A program made the position numbers and the translations under genes. DNA of 64,000 nt, from NCBI RefSeq assembly GCF_014174475.1, contig NZ_JACJUD010000007.1, positions 62,001 to 126,000 of the forward strand. Direction: 5' to 3'. The stretch is from Aquipseudomonas ullengensis. Its GTDB lineage: Bacteria; Pseudomonadota; Gammaproteobacteria; Pseudomonadales; Pseudomonadaceae. The notes under the pieces were generated by a model. It worked only from the letters and a program-made list of their open reading frames with translations. It ran no database searches and was not told the origin of the DNA. This document shows positions 63,277 to 64,000 of this stretch, in pieces (within the stretch, counting starts at the first letter, position 1; the number at the start of each line of letters is the position of its first letter).

Positions 63277-64000
63277 ATGAAAGCTGCCGTATTCCATCAA
63301 GTTGGCGCACCGCTACGTATCGAAGAGATCGGTATCAGCAAACCGGGCCCGCGTGAAGTTCTGATTCGTACCCTGGCGGTCGGTGTCTGCCATTCCGACC
63401 TGCATGTCGTCGATGGCGCCTTCCCTTATCCGGGGCCCATGGTGCTCGGCCATGAGGCGGCCGGTATCGTCGAGCAGGTTGGCTCGGAGGTGCGTTCGGT
63501 GAAACCGGGCGATCACGTGGTGACCTGCCTGACCGTGTTCTGCGGTCACTGCGCACATTGCGTCACTGGTCATCTGTCGTTGTGCGTGTCGCCGGAAACC
63601 AAGCGTGGCAAGGACGAGGAGTCTCGTCTGACCTATGTGCAGAAGCCGATGCCGCAGTTCGTCAATCTGTCGGGTTTCGCCGAGCAGATGCTGGTGCATG
63701 AGAACGCCTGTGTCTCGATCCGTCGTGACATGCCGTTGGACCGTGCCGCGTTGCTGGGTTGCGCGGTGACCACCGGTACTGGTGCGGTATTCAACACCGC
63801 TAAGGTACGGCCGGGTGAGACCGTGGCTGTGCTCGGCTGTGGCGGTATCGGCCTGGCGGCGATCAATGGTGCGGCGCTGGCCGGGGCAGGGCGGATCATC
63901 GCGATCGACATGCTCGACTCCAAGCTGGAGTTGGCCAAGCAGTTCGGCGCTACCGATGTGGTCAATGGCAAGGATGGCGACGCAGTCAAGCAAGTGCTGG
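63277..64000 (+). CDS. zinc-dependent alcohol dehydrogenase, partial
   Basis: The first 241 residues of a medium-chain (MDR) alcohol dehydrogenase cut by the window end. Catalytic zinc ligands are in GVCHSDLH and GHEAAGIV; the structural zinc lobe is CGHCAHC...LC. The NAD Rossmann motif GCGGIGLAA is present, with an acidic ID after it favouring NAD. The DUF- or class III-like insert KRGKDEESRLTYVQKPM is unusual. With the aldehyde dehydrogenase just upstream it makes an alcohol-to-acid pair. Confidence 0.9.
   Translation, partial: MKAAVFHQVGAPLRIEEIGISKPGPREVLIRTLAVGVCHSDLHVVDGAFPYPGPMVLGHEAAGIVEQVGSEVRSVKPGDHVVTCLTVFCGHCAHCVTGHLSLCVSPETKRGKDEESRLTYVQKPMPQFVNLSGFAEQMLVHENACVSIRRDMPLDRAALLGCAVTTGTGAVFNTAKVRPGETVAVLGCGGIGLAAINGAALAGAGRIIAIDMLDSKLELAKQFGATDVVNGKDGDAVKQVL

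Noticed and set aside
26384..64000. Prophage, integrative element or CRISPR content in the accessory half
   Set aside because: No integrase, transposase, phage structural gene, plasmid transfer gene or regular spaced repeats were found.

Overview
The window is chromosomal DNA of a gamma-proteobacterium, almost certainly a Pseudomonas. Two core blocks match, from memory of the P. aeruginosa map, the PA2797-PA2807 order (copper-binding protein, queF, phosphonatase-like HAD protein, thioesterase, mlaA, PilZ, rssB, rssC, tal) and the PA2737-PA2744 order (thrS, infC, rpmI, rplT, pheS, pheT, ihfA, MerR regulator, tRNA-Pro). No transposase, integrase, rRNA operon or CRISPR array was seen.

Layout. 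1-5203, all on the minus strand: an NTF2-like protein (cut by the window edge), a small unknown protein, a three-domain flavin/iron-sulphur oxidoreductase, a glutathione S-transferase and two LysR regulators. 5441-8468: a copper-resistance operon (cupredoxin, copA, copB) behind a CueR/MerR-type promoter. 8538-18189: housekeeping and signalling genes (queF, DUF4404, HAD-like, thioesterase, mlaA, PilZ, rssB-rssC, tal, dusA, DUF3015, a glutamylputrescine-oxidase-like enzyme). 18374-26122: tRNA-Val, the translation cluster thrS to ihfA, a MerR regulator and tRNA-Pro. The tRNA-Pro marks the change from core to accessory genes.

26384-64000 is accessory and strongly lipid/acyl-CoA oriented. It starts with a membrane transporter, a stand-alone 3-hydroxyacyl-CoA dehydrogenase C-terminal domain protein and a TetR regulator. 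Next come an SdsA1-type alkyl sulfatase and an esterase / short PhaE-like / class III-like PhaC / GNAT operon. A large catabolic cluster follows. It contains five acyl-CoA dehydrogenases, two SCP-x-type thiolases, a MaoC pair, an SDR, an alpha-methylacyl-CoA racemase, two enoyl-CoA hydratases, two acyl-CoA synthetases, a hotdog thioesterase, a DUF1302/DUF1329 envelope pair, an aldehyde dehydrogenase and a Zn alcohol dehydrogenase (cut by the window edge). Two large MalT-type LuxR (LAL) regulators lie within it.

The parts fit a route from a hydrophobic alcohol or ester through aldehyde, acid and acyl-CoA to beta-oxidation. The racemase suggests a methyl-branched (isoprenoid- or sterol-side-chain-like) substrate; this is inference. 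The most notable signal is a shared palindrome, CCACC-N6-GGGTGG, at six places in the cluster, each 60-130 bp upstream of a transcription unit. It is probably the operator of one or both LAL regulators and would tie the cluster into one regulon.
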